From Paenibacillus rigui (GTDB lineage: Bacteria > Bacillota > Bacilli > Paenibacillales > NBRC-103111), in NCBI RefSeq assembly GCF_002234615.1, contig NZ_NMQW01000011.1, positions 26,806 through 90,805 of the forward strand: a DNA stretch of 64,000 nt, in the 5' to 3' direction. The position numbers and the translations under genes are program-made. The notes under the pieces are model-generated. The model searched no databases, was not told where the DNA came from, and saw only the letters and a list, made by a program, of their open reading frames with translations. The first letter of the stretch is position 1. Every line of letters begins with the position of its first letter. Below are positions 63,901 to 64,000 of the stretch, in pieces.

Positions 63901-64000
63901 CAAGCTCGAGGTGAGGGCGGACGATAAGAATCAGCCGCCGCAAGTCGAATACAGCGGAGCGTTTACGAAGAAGAACCGCCAGGTGAGCGGCTGGATTGAG
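60926..64000 (+). CDS. Large SLH-domain surface protein with cadherin-like repeats, 3' truncated by window edge
   Basis: The frame runs from TTG 60926 (GGAG ten bases upstream) to the last base without a stop: 1025 codons. After a signal peptide (FLTVIFMLCTMLGTASPGYA) come three SLH domains (about 55-240; PFTDLEGSYAKKEIVELV, PFTDIPADSWYKGYVGAL and a third degenerate one) that anchor to cell-wall polymers. Next are a helical segment, a Gly/Ser linker, a beta-rich region (about 350-560) and a second helical segment. Cadherin-like/Big_9-type domains (GYTGSDQFKYRAYDG) follow from about 630. A 278-residue unit of three such domains is repeated from 63655. Probably an S-layer-anchored adhesin or enzyme. 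Confidence 0.85.
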   Translation, partial: MSPIVERLLLNSLFRSRLAFLTVIFMLCTMLGTASPGYAAANGPVFGSGETAAAEGATPFTDLEGSYAKKEIVELVHSGILAGFADGTFKPRESVTRAQLAKVLALSLGLKEDAGAADPFTDIPADSWYKGYVGALVKMKITDGTSQTAFSPDSYVNREQLAVFFIRALQLEAQAKDLQADASLADSALVSDWARPSISLAFKIGFLKGIEDDNGASSFKPQDVAERQALARLAYEFMHNRNVYTDKAAAISGSSSVQGHTLAEAVKTANEAIAALPDIASLSLEHRSAVEAARAKVDAARKLGAADQDFENLARLAEAEKRLGDLSAAPIAGGGGSSGNKHHSGSPDGTTCTLSAGEYSGDIAVCRSVGVFGPESGTAVIHGTLLLDPGPGGELVVRNLKADEVKILSGAAHSIHLQNNAITRLEINTKQQNHAVRIVTSGTTVVGSTYVQSQAILQADAGTFGEVDVTSEANNKQVQFRGSFPGNISVSAPSSSIVIEDNASVAQVNVLGEGMILRVAQKAEVSSIKLEASQLSIQTDGTIRSIEAKTSSAVTVTGSTAADAKRSAIQAAVAAIASLPSIITLMDKAAVEVAARKVYGAKSLGAGDADISNLNVLVAALATIASLESSNAPTVQDSSLIAMADQPLRSAFLGHDPNGDPLIYPVLEQPAHGSVALNNDGKTFTYTPAVGYTGSDQFKYRAYDGQSFSGVATVKLEVRADDKNKPPQVEYSGAFTKKNRQVSGWIERTDRDGDPVELVQLNQPTLGSLVLDPRSGAFIFTPKADAVGREYVFYHAYDGHSYSDAAWLLINIDDGPNQPPVIENMTMHTQVNTAVTFTVKPNDPDNSQWSVQYGREYLYGTINVVGNELTYMPNPGFSGTAKVPFQVNDGVSLSNIAILTFIVEGDNANAPTVQDSSLIAMAGQPFRSAFLGHDPNGDPLIYPVLEQPAHGSVALNNDGKTFTYTPAAGYTGSDQFKYRAYDGQSFSGVATVKLEVRADDKNQPPQVEYSGAFTKKNRQVSGWIE
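62821..64000 (+). repeat. 834-bp tandem repeat within the SLH protein gene
   Basis: The sequence starting at 62821 recurs at 63655 with an offset of exactly 834 bases (278 codons). About 346 bases of the second copy are visible, with only scattered differences from the first. The second copy continues past the window end. Confidence 0.9.

Noticed and set aside
1..64000. Mobile elements, prophage genes, tRNA genes or CRISPR arrays
   Set aside because: None could be recognised; apart from the 169-bp repeat there are no transposase motifs, regular spacers or tRNA-like cloverleaves.

Overview
The window reads as chromosome of an endospore-forming, Gram-positive soil bacterium of the Paenibacillus type. 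This is inferred from a GerA-family germination operon, a complete gerPABCDEF operon, SLH-domain and copper-amine-oxidase 'stalk' surface proteins, YesM/YesN-type sensing next to carbohydrate ABC transport parts, a T-box leader, and frequent GTG/TTG starts behind strong Shine-Dalgarno sites. No rRNA, tRNA, CRISPR array, transposase or prophage was seen.

Layout. 0-8.3 kb: the 3' part of a secreted polygalacturonase with fibronectin, cohesin-like and dockerin modules, then a YesM kinase, YesN regulator, sugar-binding lipoprotein and serine-hydrolase lipoprotein. 8.3-10.4 kb: a DUF896 protein, an FMN flavoprotein and a GAPDH paralogue. 10.7-14.4 kb (minus strand): a gerB-gerA-gerC operon. 14.5-27.6 kb: an aromatic meta-cleavage locus. 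Aldolase and acetaldehyde dehydrogenase lie on the minus strand; a sensor-regulator, two-component flavin monooxygenase, FAD-synthetase-like protein, class III extradiol dioxygenase, C-C hydrolase, hydratase, MFS carrier and chemoreceptor lie on the plus strand. 27.8-30.5 kb: gapB overlapping a pckA whose reading frame begins with an SR1P-like zinc-ribbon peptide. 30.7-32.8 kb: chemoreceptor plus CheW. 32.8-38.8 kb: formylglycine-generating enzyme, two sugar ABC permeases, a DapA-family lyase and a ribulokinase. 38.9-43.3 kb: MFS exporter, HxlR regulator, DoxX protein and a GGDEF-EAL protein. 43.6-49.1 kb: a secreted beta-helix protein, an AraC regulator and a secreted copper amine oxidase. 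49.1-50.7 kb: a T-box controlled aminotransferase. 50.7-53.3 kb: the gerP spore-coat permeability operon and an Hsp20-like protein. 53.5-64 kb: an arylamine N-acetyltransferase, a small haem-copper-oxidase-like membrane protein, a 1304-residue secreted Ig-repeat protein with an unassigned C-terminal domain, a stalk-domain protein, and the start of a large SLH protein with near-identical internal repeats.

How it works together. The aromatic locus encodes, in principle, a complete route from a phenolic substrate to pyruvate and acetyl-CoA, with its own sensor, importer, chemoreceptor and flavin supply. Next to it is a gluconeogenic unit (gapB, pckA) that would be needed for growth on such substrates. 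In Bacillus subtilis, gapB, pckA and the SR1 RNA (encoding SR1P) are the three known CcpN targets; here all three coding functions sit in one transcript, with the SR1P-like module fused in frame to PckA. This is the most unusual feature seen. A 169-bp palindromic dispersed repeat occurs twice, and several operator-like elements are described individually.
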